NCBI GenBank assembly: GCA_037127255.1
Contig: JBANSL010000017.1
Coordinates: 71,920,857-71,984,856 of the forward strand
Direction of reading: 5' to 3'
From: Persicaria tinctoria
Lineage: Eukaryota; Streptophyta; Magnoliopsida; Caryophyllales; Polygonaceae
Length of the DNA: 64,000 nt
Below, piece by piece: positions 1 to 12,923 of this stretch. Each line of letters starts with the position of its first letter. The stretch's first letter is position 1. The position numbers and the translations under genes are program-made. A model generated the notes under the pieces. That model ran no database searches. It had not been told where the DNA came from and saw only the letters and a list, made by a program, of their open reading frames with translations.

Positions 1-432
1 TTATAAGGAATTTCAAAATCACATATATAGTTTGAGCTTTTCATCAATTAAATATCATTATTACAATTTGATTTGAAAATAAAAAATTACTTTTTTATGT
101 TTCTTTTGCAATGCTTTCAATATTTTGAGCGTAATGAACCTTTAAAAATTGTGTCCTAAGGCCTCTTAATGACTCTCAACATTAATAACTCTCTCACCAA
201 AGATTAATTCATGTTTTTTGTTTTTCCTTTTATTTGAGTTGGAATTTTTACAATTGCTCATATAGTTATTTTCTTGAATACATGACCCTTAAAGTTTATA
301 AGGAATTTCAAAATCACATATATAGTTTGAGCTTTTCATCAATTAAATATCATTATTACAATTTGATTTGAAAATAAAAAATTACTTTTTTATGTTTCTT
401 TTGCAATGCTTTCAATATTTTGAGCGTAATGA
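1..432. repeat. 137-bp direct repeat, period 295 bp
   Basis: Bases 1-137 recur with no difference seen by eye at 296-432. The window starts inside the first copy, so the unit may be longer and the array may extend to the left. No coding capacity is seen. Near-perfect identity in such AT-rich DNA implies a recent duplication. Confidence 0.9.
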
Positions 433-1350
433 TTTCTATTTGATTTTAAAATTAAAATATAGATGAGAAAAAAATTAACGGTTTGATTTAACAATGAAAA
501 TAAAGGCATACAACATACATTGCCCTCATTTTGCACTTTTATTTGTTTCAAATTATGCTCAAGTCCATGAAATAATTTTTATTTTTTTTAAAAATAATTC
601 TATAGTTAAAATTTAATAATTATTTTTGAAAAAATATTGTTTGTTTTATTTTCAATTTAATTGAGTTTTTTCCTATTATTTTTTTATAAAAAAAAAAGAT
701 TTGTTTTCCTATTTATTGCTTATGTAAGGCTTGATGATATAAATTTTTTTTTTTAATTTTCAAATTAAACGGAAAATAAAAACAACCTACATGAAGTTTT
801 GTATTCTTGAAAATTAAATGTAAGTGGTCGGTTACAACATAAAAAGATTGACTAAATTCTTTGTGTTATAGCTGGATAAGAATTAACAATTAATGTATGA
901 CCGATTGTATTCTTGAAACTACAATGGTCGTATGTCTCCCCATTTATTTTTTAGTTAATTTCTCAACCTGCTCACCTATTCCATTTCCATCTTTATATAG
1001 TGATCAAAGTTTCAGGTAATTTGTACTGGGAGATACGTTAACTTTCTTCATCCCACTTTTTTTTTGTTTTTTTTTTGTTTTTGCGTTTGTACGTAAATCT
1101 TCGACCTCTCTTGGTGGTGAGATGAACAAAATTTATATGCAACTAAATGTGTTACAAAGCTACAATCCAAGGTATAACATTAATATATTGTTTATATATG
1201 AGGTTTTTTTTCTCACTTAATTTAGTTAGAATTCATTTGTTTCCATCTATTAAGTATTTTTTTTCCTTTCAAAATGATATATTGACTTACTTTATAATTT
1301 GTAGCTATTAAATCGAGGTGATATATATGAGTTTAAAGTGATGATCGGTT

Positions 1351-1462
1351 ATTTGATAATTATATAACTTTTTCCTATCAATTTGTTTATATATGTAGAT
1401 CATATTATTTGATAATTATATAACTTTTTCCTATCAATTTGTTTATATATGTAGATCATATT
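1351..1462. repeat. 56-bp tandem duplication
   Basis: The unit beginning ATTTGATAATTATATAAC at 1351 is repeated at 1407 and both copies run through GTAGATCATATTA. The copies are head to tail with no spacer. Confidence 0.85.
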
Positions 1463-2360
1463 ATAATATAGTTGTCTATAACCTTATTAAATATGACTGA
1501 GAAGATTGATCAAGGAGCCTTTGGATCGAGTTTGGATGCCATATTTTAGCATATAGTATGAAGATTTCTAGCTAGAAGCTAGGGGATAGCTTGGTAAGGA
1601 ACTCCTTACCCGTAAATCTCATCATATTAAGGTGTATGCAATCATTTACTTTTTTTTTACTCTTAAAAAATACCTTACTCAAAATAATAAATAGCTTAAA
1701 ATAACATATTATATGTCATTAAGTAACAATTACATTTAAACATATTTTTAGATACATGATACATATAAATGTTTTTAAATAACATAAACAAACATATAAA
1801 ATGAAAATTTTCCTGCATGTATGCATATGGTTTAGTTTACAGTCAATAATGTGATAAGTATTAAAAAACAATATGATATTTAATAAAATCTCTTCAAAAG
1901 CATGGACTTCCACATGCTCATAAGTCTGAACAAATTTATGAAACAAAACAATTTCAAATTGATTATTGAATTAATAAAAATATTTTATATAATATAATCC
2001 AACTCCTTTTAAAAAATATTTTAAAAATAAGTTTTGGTATTTTATTTAATTAATAAAAATATTTTAGTTGTAAAATAAAAGTTGGTGCTTCAATTGAGCG
2101 GATACCTTATATTATATAAGGTGTTTTTGTTTTTAAAAAATTAAAAGGTGTTTTTTTTATTACAAAAATCATTTTACAAGTATCTTCTTGAAGAAAAAAA
2201 CTCATAAAAATATAAAGATTTAATAAATAACTTAAACCAAATTATCAAGTATATAAAACTAAGATTTACTATTTGTACACATATACTGTTTAGATTAGTT
2301 AATGAGGATATAAAATAAGCTCTTAAATAGACTTTTAAAATAGAAAACTTATATTTAAGT

Positions 2361-2391
2361 CCCGTGCGTAGCACGGGTATGCCTTGACTAG
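2361..2391 (+). mobile_element. Helitron 3' terminus
   Basis: A perfect 7-bp hairpin CCCGTGC-GTA-GCACGGG (2361-2377) is followed after 10 nt by CTAG (2388-2391) and then T. Known Helitron right ends consist of a short GC-rich hairpin about 10-12 nt before CTRR, inserted between A and T. The left end (expected A|TC) was not located, so the length is unknown. Probably a non-autonomous copy, as no Rep/helicase frame lies upstream. Confidence 0.7.
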
Positions 2392-3436
2392 TATCTTTAG
2401 TTATCGTAGGAGACCCCTAGTTACATTTATTGAATTATTCTATCTTTTTTTTCCTATAATAGAATTCACGTATTATTGATCTTTTTGCTTTGAAGATATT
2501 GATGGATTCTTTACTTATCCATTTTCCTTTATTTACTTTGTTGATTTTTTTTCTCTTTAATTTCTTTCCGATTCTACTGATGAATCTGACGGTTTATTGG
2601 GTCCGGCCTTTATAGCTCATTATGGGCCAACTTTCAATTAACCAAACTTGTGTGGATTTTTCTTTAAAAAAAACCCCACTAATTCAACCTTGATTTATTT
2701 TTTTTTGTAGATTGAATGGACAACCGAGCTGTCATTGGGATTTTGAGAAAATCGCCACCATTCATGCTCTCGGCAGCTCAACTAATTTTTTTTTGTATGC
2801 TCACCCATTGTATTAATTTTTAATAAATTAGTACACGAACTTGTAGTACACTAAAATAATGTATTTGGTATGTAACACATCTTGCACATTCTCTTGCTTG
2901 CTTGTAATTACCGTTAAACGATTGATACATGTGTGTAATATATAACACATCACATGAAAGCTTCCATGTAAATGATTTTCCTGAGCGTATATGATAACCA
3001 TTTTTTTTTTTGATAAACTTATATGATAACCATTAATTAAATACGAAAATTTACTCTCAAACAGGTAACTTCACTGTGCGTGTGTTGAGATAATTACTTA
3101 GCAAGTTGATTTTATAAAGGGACAATAGTGTAGTGATCTTAATAGTTAGTTTACGAGTAGAAATATACCCATGCATCTTTTAAATGGATCAAATGAAATA
3201 TCAACTACCTCTATATTTCCCTCATCCTTTAACTCTCTCTTCTTTCCCTTTACTCACTCTCCCTTTAAAGTCGGATATGACATAAAGATGTTATAAGAGC
3301 ACATTAACAATGGTGAACCCATAAGCTTTAAACCATTTCCATGTCGGTAAAATAAAGGGTGGAAAAAAATTATTCAAATCCAAGAGCCCAAGGCTTGGGG
3401 CTTGCCTGCAAGGACCCGTGAAAGTTGGGCTCGTAC

Positions 3437-3803
3437 TGATGCGGGACCATCCAAGACACATTCGGACACACCTATACTTGGGGATGGACCTATGATTCGA
3501 GCTCACGAGAATGATGTCATCCTCAAGAGGAAGAAGAAGGCTCCACCATGGGAGAAGGTGCAAAGGTGGAAGCTTGACGTTTTTTTTAGATTCGTTCAGC
3601 ATTTGACAGCTTTTCGACGTCTCAGTAAAATGAGTCGTACGGATTCATTATTAATCAGATTGAGACGTGCCATACCTTGTCGGAACGAGGACGAAGAGAT
3701 ATACAACTTTGCTGTTGAAGGTTTGTCCAGATTCGACCTAGAGCTTGGCTGAAAATCACATTATTTGAGCTGTCGCTGGTTTTGACGGGAATTTATTCTA
3801 AGT
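3437..3803 (+). repeat. Left LTR fragment (5' part of the gypsy LTR)
   Basis: It is homologous to the start of the 3' LTR at 12728 but lacks the 358-bp TRIM-like insertion found there, so it shows the uninterrupted LTR. About ten substitutions in the 256 comparable bases separate it from the LTR copies at 8567 and 13197, whereas those two differ from each other at about one site in this stretch. It ends abruptly at a T-rich tract (3803) belonging to a minus-strand retroposon. Confidence 0.75.
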
Positions 3804-5014
3804 TTTTTATTTTATTTTTATTTTTTTTATTAGGAAATAATTCGAGACCGGACAGGCCCGGACCTCGAGAGGCCGACAAAGTCGGCAGACAGCAAGTCGT
3901 CTAAACATACAACATAACAAAAGAAAATACAACATGAAAACATAATACAGACACCTAATACAACAAAAGAACTAAAAAAACCCGGAAAACAGCAGACCCT
4001 AAGCACACAAGCGGACACAACAGCGAGAAGAAGGAGACCCGGCATGGAGAAGTGGATAACGAGCGCATGGGACAGCATAACTGACACGATGTCTCGCCGC
4101 CGGAAAGACGGAAAGCAGTAATCCACGTAGGGCAAAGACGACACATGGGGAAGTGTGGGTCACACAACGTTCCCTCTACCTAGATGAAGGATCTTCGGAG
4201 ACCACGAACACCACCAACACGATCACTTCGATCAACCAAGGCCGCAGAACTGCTCCTCAACCGAAACTAACCACGAATCCAACATACAGAACTCCAAACA
4301 ACCCGAGAAAGTGAAGCACGACCGCGAGAGAACGAAGAGCGCAAGAAAATTCCGGAATTTATTTGCACAAGTTATTTTATATATATTTTTAATTTAATAT
4401 TTTAATTTTCAATTTTATTTAAACCTTTTGCCCACGGGCCAACTTTGGGCCCAAGAAATATCCTTGGGCCCAAAGGGAGGGAAATTGGGCCTGGAAAGCA
4501 ACCCGTGGGCCACTTGGGGGCCAAGGAAGCTAAAAGGCATGTCACACCCTGAAAAGGGCAGGCAGGGCAGCAAGCGGCCGCCGGCCATGGCCAAAACGGG
4601 ACGCCATCCATGGCCAAACCGAGAAGGCCGCCAGGAGCCCACGACCGGAGAAGAGCCAAGAGAGAGTAAAGCGACAGTGGAACGGAGGTGCAACCCCAGA
4701 GAGAGAGGGAGCGCCAGCCAAGACCACCGCTGAGAAGATGCCATCCCCGACACCGACAGAAGAGCAGAAGTGGCACCACCTCTGAGCACCCGCCTCCGCC
4801 GAGAAGGGGCAAGGGGTTAAAATAGGGAGCAAACGACGGAACCAGAGAGAGGGGGGCCTCTGGACAGCCGGTCGCCGCCGATGAACGGAGTACTCGAATG
4901 AGATGAACCAGTACCCAAACAGAGAGATTACGAAGGGGACGAGCCCAATACTCCACCGAGGAAGATGATCGCAGGACATCCAAGGTAGAATATGATGAAA
5001 TTCGCTGGACTAAA
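3804..5014 (-). mobile_element. Poly(A) retroposon 3' end (LINE/SINE-like), copy 1
   Basis: Read on the minus strand it ends with GTCGGCCTCTCGAGG, a short CCGG-containing tract, ATTATTTCC and then a poly(A) tail (plus-strand T-rich tract 3803-3833). Related tails lie at 14790-14935 (plus) and 20069-20200 (minus), so it is a dispersed family. The GC-rich upstream part (4400-5014) has long but unrecognised frames. The 5-bp duplication CTAAA shows that this sequence once continued directly into 8205. Confidence 0.55.
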
Positions 5015-8000
5015 TGTAACGGCCCGGGATTATGATTCCCGGGTTACGTTTCGAGGGATGAAACCCCTCGTTAGGATCTTGCGCCCCGAGTACAGGTTGA
5101 AGGTTTGAAATTCTATCCTAACATTTTAAAGTGGGATTTCATACCCAAAATTCGAAGGGATCGTTGGAATCCCCGGGGAAGTCCCCTGTACCTGTCATAA
5201 GTCTAAGCGTAGAAACCAACAGTCGTGCAGATAGTAGAATCAGGGTGCAATACAAGAGGGTGCCACGGCTGAACCGGGTAAAAACAAAATCAATAAGTGT
5301 ATTTATCGAAATATAAGGTTAGACCATTTCTTTGCAATCGCCCAAGAGAGTTCCCACGTCACAGAAGCAAGGAACAATAATGCTGCAAAACAAACCTAAA
5401 AAAAATGTATGCGGGGCGGTGTCAGATCGAAGCCCTACGCAATATAGTCCCAAACAAGCAGACACATACACACGCTAGTCCTGATAAGGATGCTTCTAGA
5501 TGCAAGGCGGAATGTTAACACACTAACATGCCCCTAAGATCAAGTGCGTAAATATAATAAGGTCTTAGCACCGAATACCAAGTGGTATATCCCTCTCCTA
5601 CCTCCACCCCCTTCCGATAGGGCGGAGACTGCATTCCATTATCATCGGGTGGCACGCATGCCCAACCCGTATCCACAATAAAGCCCGCAGGCATCTCATG
5701 ATATAAGGAAGTTCATGACTCGATTGACTCAAGACAGGACCCGATGAGATTAGGTCGTCCTATAACCCTAGCAATGACTCTAGTTACTTCACAGATAACG
5801 ACCATTCTGTTTACAAAAGCAATGAGTAAACGAATGCTCAATCACGAGTGCAATCCTAGCAGGATACTACATGGCATGCTTTATTATGAATGCAAGCACC
5901 TAGTATGCACATGGCTACAAGCAGGGAGATCTCTTTTTCGAATTTGAGTGAGCTCATATAGGAACTCACCTGGAAAGCCGAACAGCAAGATATACCAAAT
6001 AGCAGAGTCCAAACAATCAACAAGCACCTATTATAATTATAAAGAATGCGGTAAGCTACAATGCTACTAATCACACACACAGAGACCGTGTTCCCAAAAC
6101 CATTCCTAAAACCATCCGGTAGTTAAACCATTTCAAAGCCATTTTTCAATACAAGAAAACATATGAAAGCCAAGCCATTCCGAGATTTCCAAACCCCCAT
6201 CAAGTTTCCATAACACATTCTTACTCATGTCAAATTCCCATTTCAAAACCAAAGCATAACATCCTTAAACGGTATAAGTTACAAGGGTTCGAAATCCGAT
6301 AAGTTAGGTCGATCAACAAGGTTTGTAAAACATCAAGGCATCAAATCATTAAGTCTCAATCAAGTGGTGAGGTTAAGGAATCCCGACATTAAACATTTAA
6401 ACCTTAAAATCAATTCCTCAAAATCATATAATGGAAGTAATTCCGACATTTTTATTATTTCAAAACCTCTATTAAAATACATCATAATGCCATAAATGCG
6501 TGTATACCAAATAATACTACTTTCAAACCCTTTTAAAATATATACTAATTTCCAAAAGTAGATTTATCTCACAAATTCTCATAATATAATAATTATATTA
6601 ATAACTAACCAAAATATATTCCAATCATATATATATATAAAATAACATATTTAGAACCCATAATATATCAACAATAAAACACAACACAAAACCCAACCAA
6701 GCCCACAATCCAAAAGAAGAAATCAGGCCCAAAACCGAAACCCAATCTGATTTTTAAAATCTGGATCCAAGCCCAAAAAGCCCAGCCCATCTCTTTTTTT
6801 GTATCAAATCCGGATCTAATCAGCCCGAAACCCAATCCCATTTTAACTGAACCGAACCGGCCATTTTAATTTAGAGAAAACCGAACCAGCTGGGAAAAGA
6901 AATGAAGGAAGTTGAACCCGTCCCCTACGCTTGGCCGAGTTCACAGGTCTGAGAATCGGAAAAGAAGAGGAGGAGGAAGACCTTGCCGGAGGCGCGAGCT
7001 TTCACTCAGACGACCCTCACCCATCTTTCCCGACCACTCCTAACTTATAACAACTAAAAACGAACCAAGAAGGAAGGAGAATTTCAAATGCTCACCGAGG
7101 GTCGAAATCTTCACCGGGATGTTCATCGGGCTCAATTCGGCTTCGTCGGAGCTCGATTTCTAAGCGATCTTGGCCTGGGTCGAGAGAGGAGGTCAAAAGG
7201 CGGATCTTTACTTGGTTTTAGGCCGAAAAAGAGAGAGGAACCTTACCGGGGCTGCAGGATCGAAAACAGGGCGAGCGGGGAGGGACGGCACTCCTCGGAG
7301 GCTCGGGTTGCTTCTGGGCGGCTTCGTAGGAAAAGGGGTCGGGCGCTGCTGCTGGTCGGACGGGGAAGAGGGAGAGAAACGAGGCTGTGGTGCTCGAGGT
7401 CCTCGGAGAAGCAGGGCGCTCTGGTAGCTCGGGAAGCGCTTGGAGACTGCGCTCAGGGAGGTGCTCGGATGGGGCTCAGTCACTTGGCTTCGAACAGGGG
7501 ACAACAGGTGGTGCTGGTGGTGGTTTGCAGGAGGTGGTGCAATGGTGTTTGTGGGCGGCGGGGTCAACAGGAGAGAAAGCAACAGAGAGATAAGGAGAGT
7601 GAATAAGAGGGTGTGGGTTTTGAAATCCAAATAACGAGGGGGGAGGGGAGTCTGTGTTGCATTCTGAGATCAAGCAGAAGGGCGTGGGTTGGCCTCTGAA
7701 ATGGGGTGTGGTGATGTTTGATCTTTAGCCAAATGGGGAGACCATAGTGTGAGGTAGGGAGGTTAAAGGTGGTGTAGTTTAGCTAGAATTGGAAGGAGGA
7801 AAACTGAGTGCTGCTGCTAGACGTTGAATGGGAAGGAAGAAGACAAAATGAAGGAGAAAACAATACTGGTCCCAAGAATTTAAAACACCGGTACCCGATA
7901 AATAAATCTGAAACCCTGCTCTCTCGATCTTATCCCGTCTCGTTCAATATAAATTTTAAATTTTCTAATCCGAGTTGAATAATGAAATCCGAACATTATT

Positions 8001-8204
8001 TTCCAAATTACCGGGATATGAAAGCGGAATAAAATATATTTTGCATAAATTGTAAAATTTGGCCGGAACCTGCTTTTAAGGTTTCAAGTTCGATTTATTA
8101 AATTTAGGACGAGTTTTCTTTGAAATATCCGAATTTAATCCGTTTAAAATTCATTTTTCATTTCCTTTTTCGAAAATTAGGTTTTAAAAATCCGAGCCTT
8201 TACA
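5015..8204 (+). mobile_element. 3.2-kb solo LTR, TSD CTAAA
   Basis: It begins TGTAACGGCCCGG and ends GAGCCTTTACA (TG...CA), and CTAAA is present on both sides (5010-5014 and 8205-8209), so its ends are exact. There is no internal domain, PBS or second LTR, so it is a solo LTR left by LTR-LTR recombination. The same family occurs at 21569-25012. Very long LTRs starting TGTAAC are typical of the Tekay/Del chromovirus group; that assignment is inference. The GC-rich stretch 7080-7700 gives long open frames, but they lie inside the LTR and resemble no protein. Confidence 0.85.
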
Positions 8205-8523
8205 CTAAAGGCGAACACCGAGACCAAAATCGAGCCCCGACTCGCCAAAACTCCAAATTGAAAGAGGAATTGGGAGGAAGGAGACCCAATTTGGGGTCAA
8301 GATTCGAACACCTTCTCACAAGGAGAGGAATTGGGGCTCTCCGAAGAGAGAGGTTTAGTCGGATATGTTGTTCGTTGTTCGGACCTCACCTAGTCCACCA
8401 CTAAGGATGGAAGAGGGAGCGCACTGATGAGGAGACGAGTGGAGGAGAGGAAATACCGATAGATGATAGTCGGAGCATTGGATCAAACGGCCAAAGATGG
8501 ATGTTGACGAAGCGACATGGGGT
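8205..8523. other. Continuation of the sequence split by the solo LTR
   Basis: If the solo LTR and one CTAAA are ignored, this stretch joins directly to 3804-5014. It has no recognisable coding content and ends where a TRIM-like fragment begins at 8524. Confidence 0.5.
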
Positions 8524-8566
8524 TTTTCGATGTGGGACACTTTTGGTCTCATTCACATCTCTAACA
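8524..8566 (-). repeat. Fragment of TRIM-like element
   Basis: These 43 bases match 13154-13196, the end of the TRIM-like insertion in the 3' LTR, and sit at the same position relative to the LTR body. The rest of the insertion has been lost on the left. Confidence 0.65.
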
Positions 8567-9576
8567 ATGGGAGAAGGTGCAAAGGTGGAAGCTTGACGTT
8601 TTTTTTAGATTCGTTCAGCATTTGACAGCTTTTCGACGTCTCAGTAAAATGAGTCGTACGGATTCAATATTAATCGGATTGAGGCGTGCCATATCTTTTC
8701 GGAACGAGGACGAAGAGATCTACAACTTTGCTGTTGAAGGTTTGTCCAAATTCGACCTAGAGCTTGGCCGAAAATCACATTATTTGAGTTGTCGCTGGTT
8801 TTGACGAGAATTTATTCTAAGTGTTGGAACTATCTTTGTTGCTATTTTTAGAGACCTTATTTATTTAAGTTATTTTAGGTAATTTAGGGATTTATTTTAA
8901 TTTCCATTATATTTATTATTTTCATTAAAAATCAGCCCTAGGTTTTCTATATTAGAACGGTTGATTCCTCCATTGTAAATCAGACGCCTATTTGATTATA
9001 GAAAATTCAGTTTGTGTGAAACACAATTGAGAGAAAGCCAATCGATTCGTAGCGTTGCTCGTCGATTGCAAATTGGTTATAGATCTTGCTTGGTTTGCTT
9101 TGAGTTCATCAACCTCGTGAGAGCTTGGTGATCCTGGTAATCACAAGTGCCCTCCTTGTGCCTCCAAGTTGTCCGCTTGGTTGTGTAAGGTTGTAGAGGC
9201 GGGCTTTATAGTCATTGGTATTTGGTTCCTACCCTCTTAGGAGGCCTGGGGTCTTTGCCTCGTTCTATTTTAGTTCGATTCAGTCTTTATTGGTCGAGTC
9301 TTGTTTTCAATTTCGTGTCTTTCTTGTTATTAATTTGATCGAGTTTAGTGTCTTTGTCCGTAGTCGACTTCGAGCCTTACTATTTGTTGTTCAAGTCACT
9401 TCATGTGCCTTTAGTTGATTCCGAATTGGGTTGACCAATTCCAGTGGCTGCGTCATTCAATTCTTAAGCTAATATCAAGTCATTGTTCGTCGTTTTGAGT
9501 CTTTAATTGCTTCCGTTACTTAAGTTTACCGTTTGATTGTCGAAGATCGGACCATCCTACGGCTAACCCCGTATCA
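8567..9576 (+). repeat. 5' LTR body of the gypsy element
   Basis: It is nearly identical to 13197-14201, with a net 5-nt length difference near 9510 and a few substitutions, and ends CCCCGTATCA. It is followed after 3 nt by the primer-binding site. The start of this LTR is missing. The high identity to the 3' LTR indicates a recent last transposition. Confidence 0.8.
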
Positions 9577-9579
9577 AAT

Positions 9580-9590
9580 TGGTATCAGAG
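9580..9590 (+). other. Primer-binding site, initiator tRNA-Met type
   Basis: TGGTATCAGAG lies 3 nt after the LTR end. This is the usual complement of the 3' end of plant initiator tRNA-Met, used to prime minus-strand DNA synthesis in many copia and chromovirus elements. Confidence 0.8.
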
Positions 9591-10251
9591 TTTTGGTTCC
9601 CGACATCAAAAGTTGTGTCTTTTGTTTCCCTAAACACAAAACCTATAAAAAAAATAGAGTCTTTCTTGTTCTTGGTTTTTACTTTTTGAATTTGATTGCT
9701 ACTAATCCTTGTTTGTGATTGTTGTGGTTGCCTTTAGCCCTAAACTTATTCCAAGCCGAGACCGTAGCAACCATTGAAGCCGAGTGTGCCTTTTGATTCA
9801 GCCGACAGCAGTACTACGTGGTTGAATCACTTTTATCTATTTTATCTATTCGGCACTTTTCATTCCAAGCCCACAAGAATCCTAACCCTAGTTTGTGTTG
9901 TTCTATCTTTGGCTACCTTAGTCTATCTTTGTTTATCTATTTTATTGCCTTCTTAAATTTTGATTTTTGGTAGATTAAATTACTTTTATCTATCATAGAT
10001 TATAAAAGGGCTTGGATAGATCTACTTACCTAAGATAGCCAAACCATCACCTATATATATATATATATATTTCAAAGGGCTACATATTTTATTCTCTTTC
10101 ACCTTAGTATATAATTTTTTAGAGTCCTTTATTTCATAGATAGTTTTCCTTGCATTAGTAAAAAAAAAAAAAACAGTCTGTATATTCAAAAAAATAAATA
10201 CATTCAAGCTTTAACCTAGGAGGATAAAATTCACTAGGAGCAAAAGTAAGC

Positions 10252-10302
<51 letters not shown>

Positions 10303-10824
10303 ATTGTATCTAGTGCAAGAAAGCTTAATGACCAAATTTGGTGAATTTGTTATAGCCCTAGTCGACAACCTTCAAACAAATACCTCCCAAAACAATTTTT
10401 TTTTAAACCCTACCTTACAACTACAACATCCTTACTAAGGGTTTGAATAAAAAAGAGGTAAAAATTCGAGTTATTCTCTTCTTTTCTTTATTTTCTTTTG
10501 TTCTTTTGTGTCCAGTATTGGTCGAGTGTCATTTGTTCTGGTCGAGTGCCGCTCGAGTGCTGCTCGAGTGTCTGCTCCTGTCGAATACGGCAGCCTTTTG
10601 TCGAGTGTTCTTGCTATTGTTCAGTCCCTTGTTGCTTGTTTCTTTGTTCTTTCTCTTGATTGCTTTCTTTTGATGTTAAGTTCTTGCTTGAGTGTTGATT
10701 TGCCCAAAGCGGATTGCCCCAACAAGCTTGTCATACCAATTAGAGAGAAGAGTGTAAAAGAAACACATTGTGAGTTGTTTTATTTTGCTAATCTTGACAT
10801 AGTTCCGTGTTTGTTTTATTTGCA
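9591..10824. other. Element leader with simple repeats
   Basis: This is non-coding leader between the primer-binding site and gag. It contains a (TA)n run near 10052-10070 and a (GA)n run at 10257-10299. The 10443-10843 open frames show no family resemblance. Several near-repeats of GTCGAGTG occur between 10520 and 10610. Confidence 0.5.
10257..10299. repeat. (GA)n microsatellite
   Basis: An uninterrupted GA dinucleotide run of about 43 bases in the retrotransposon leader. Confidence 0.95.
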
Positions 10825-12923
10825 ATGTCTAACAATCAGGTAAACAACGAGAACAATGGCAACACCTCCGAAGCGACTATATCCGCCGCGATGATCAACA
10901 ACACAATGAACACTCTTAACGCCACATTGGCGGCGATGCTGGATAAGCTGACGGCTTTGGAGGCTAGACCAACGGGTTCTAATAACCTTGGTGGTCAAGG
11001 TGATCAAAGGCGTGACGAGCTGCCTAATGATGAAAGGGAAGTTCGAAATCCTAACCCTCCTCCTAACCCTAATTTGAATAATCCCTTATTTGAAGAGAAC
11101 AACTCTCCACGAGGGGAGAGAAATGGTAGAAATAACGGATTTGCTAATGCGCAGGGGCATGGATGGGGAAGAGGTAGAGGCCGTGGCTTCCAGGAGGAGT
11201 TCTATTACTCGGATCGTGACGATGACTTCCAAGAGGAGGACTATTGGGATCAACGCCAGAGGCGGAACGACAGAGGAGGACGTTACCAATACCGTGAGCC
11301 TAGAGACCCTGATTAGGACGACATAGGTAAGGTAAAAGTAAAAATTCCTTCATTTGATGGTAAGACAGATCCAGCTGCATATATAGACTGGAAAACTAAA
11401 ATGGAACAAATCTGAAACTGTCACAATTTTTCTGAACCTAAGAAAGTCCAATTGGCTTCTTTAGAATTTCAAGGATTTGCTCTTATTTGGTGGGATAATG
11501 TGATTAAGGAAAAAAGAAGAGCCCTTGATGCGCCTATCGCGTCTTGGAACCAATTGAAAGCTTTGATGAGAAATAGGTTTGTCGCTCAACATTATGCTAG
11601 AGAGCTTAGAAATGCTTAGAAAACCTTAAACAAGGTAATAAATCTGTTGAGGAAACCTTTAATGCAATGCAAGAAACCATGGCTAGGGCTAATGTAGTTG
11701 AACCCTATGAAGATACAAATGCTAGGTTTCTTAGAATATTGCATCCCGCTTTGGCTCATGAAATTGATTATTTCCCTTATTATACGCCTACTGAGCTTTT
11801 GCATTTAGCGATAAAGGTAGAAAGAGGAGCACGATATAGGAGCCAAGGGAGAATGTCGAGTGGCCAACACCCCCAATGGCACCAATCTCGGCCAAATCGA
11901 TCCCAATGGCATGGTGATGGTGGTGCACAAGATCGACCAAACCAGCCCCAAGGGAGAGGGGAAGGCCGAGCACTTCAACAGCCCCTTGACAAGGGCAAAA
12001 CGCCTTGGAACGGACGTGAATCTCCTGGGGTATCTATTGACCCTAAAGGGAGTAATCCTAACTCTTCTATTCTTAAACCTATGTACATTCCTTGCTTTAT
12101 ATGCCAAGGTAGAGGACATGTTATGAAGGATTGCCCAAATAAGAAGACTTTCATGATTAATCGCCTAGGCAAAAATGGATCTGAAAGTTCTAGTGGTGAA
12201 AATGTTGAGCATGTTAATACTGATCAGGATCTTAGTTTACTTGCCTCTAAAGATGATTGCATTGAATATGAGCATGTTGATTCTTTGATTGTTCATAAAG
12301 TTTTAAGTGTTCAACCTATGCCTTGTGATGATAATCAAAGTGAAGATTTGTGTCATCCTAATTGCTTAGAAAAAGGCAAAATTTGTAATATGATCATTGA
12401 TAGTGACACTTGTTTTAATATTGCTAGCCTTTATATGATTGACAATCCAGCCTTGAAAAAAGAAGAAAACTTGCTAGTCATTGATGGAAACATAGAGATA
12501 AATGAACAACCTATAGTGCATATTGAGTTAGAACATCATAAAGATGATATGAAATATGAATTATGCACTAATCAAGTTTCTATTCTTGGTCTTGTAGTAA
12601 GTTCTGATGGTCTACAAGTTGACGTAGCCAAGATAAAGGTATTTGATCCAGGAGCTCGTGTGGATGCATTTGCGGAATCTTATGCGATCTTGGATTCAAG
12701 GTCGAATCCTTTTCAAGAAAAGGGGAATGATGCGGGACCATCCAAGACACCTTCGGACACACCTATACTTGGGGATGGACCTATGATTCGAGCTCACGAG
12801 AATGATGTCATCCTCAAGAGGAAGAAGAAGGCTCCACCGTTCAACTTTTCGATGTGGGACACTTTTGGCCTCATTCACATCTCTAACACGCCCCCGCAAG
12901 TCCAACTAGGAATGACCATCTAG
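10825..12923 (+). pseudogene. Decayed gypsy gag with residual pol ends
   Basis: The reading frame begins with MSNNQ at 10825 and carries an Asn/Gly/Arg-rich gag N-terminus. In-frame stops lie at 11314 (TAG) and 11413 (TGA), and a 1-nt deletion near 11615 shifts the frame, giving a TAG at 11617. The central capsid region has the family signatures FxGFALIWWDN and LKALMRNRF. In the shifted frame it continues to 12727 with a zinc knuckle CFICQGRGHVMKDC (CX2CX4HX4C) and a degenerate aspartic protease remnant (IIDSDTC). It then jumps to a short piece like the end of reverse transcriptase (LGLVVSSDGLQVD) and the pol C-terminus. The frame runs through the polypurine tract into the 3' LTR. Integrase and nearly all of RT/RNase H are absent, so this copy is non-autonomous and non-coding. 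Confidence 0.8.
12715..12727 (+). other. Polypurine tract
   Basis: AAGAAAAGGGGAA lies directly before TGATGCGGG, the LTR start. It is the expected plus-strand primer of an LTR retrotransposon and independently fixes the LTR start, which also matches the start of the left LTR fragment at 3437. Confidence 0.8.

Larger units (their letters stand above)
433..3290. other. AT-rich non-coding DNA
   Basis: This stretch has long A and T runs and no reading frame that resembles a protein. The only structure recognised is a 56-bp tandem duplication near 1351-1462 and a Helitron-type 3' end at 2361-2391. The short open frames here are chance frames in low-complexity sequence. Confidence 0.6.

Noticed and set aside
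4402..4983. 193-codon minus-strand frame
   Set aside because: It overlaps alternative frames of similar length in a GC-rich retroposon stretch and shows no motif.
7088..7673. Several overlapping long open frames on both strands
   Set aside because: They lie inside the GC-rich part of a solo LTR with exact TSDs, have low-complexity composition and match no protein family.
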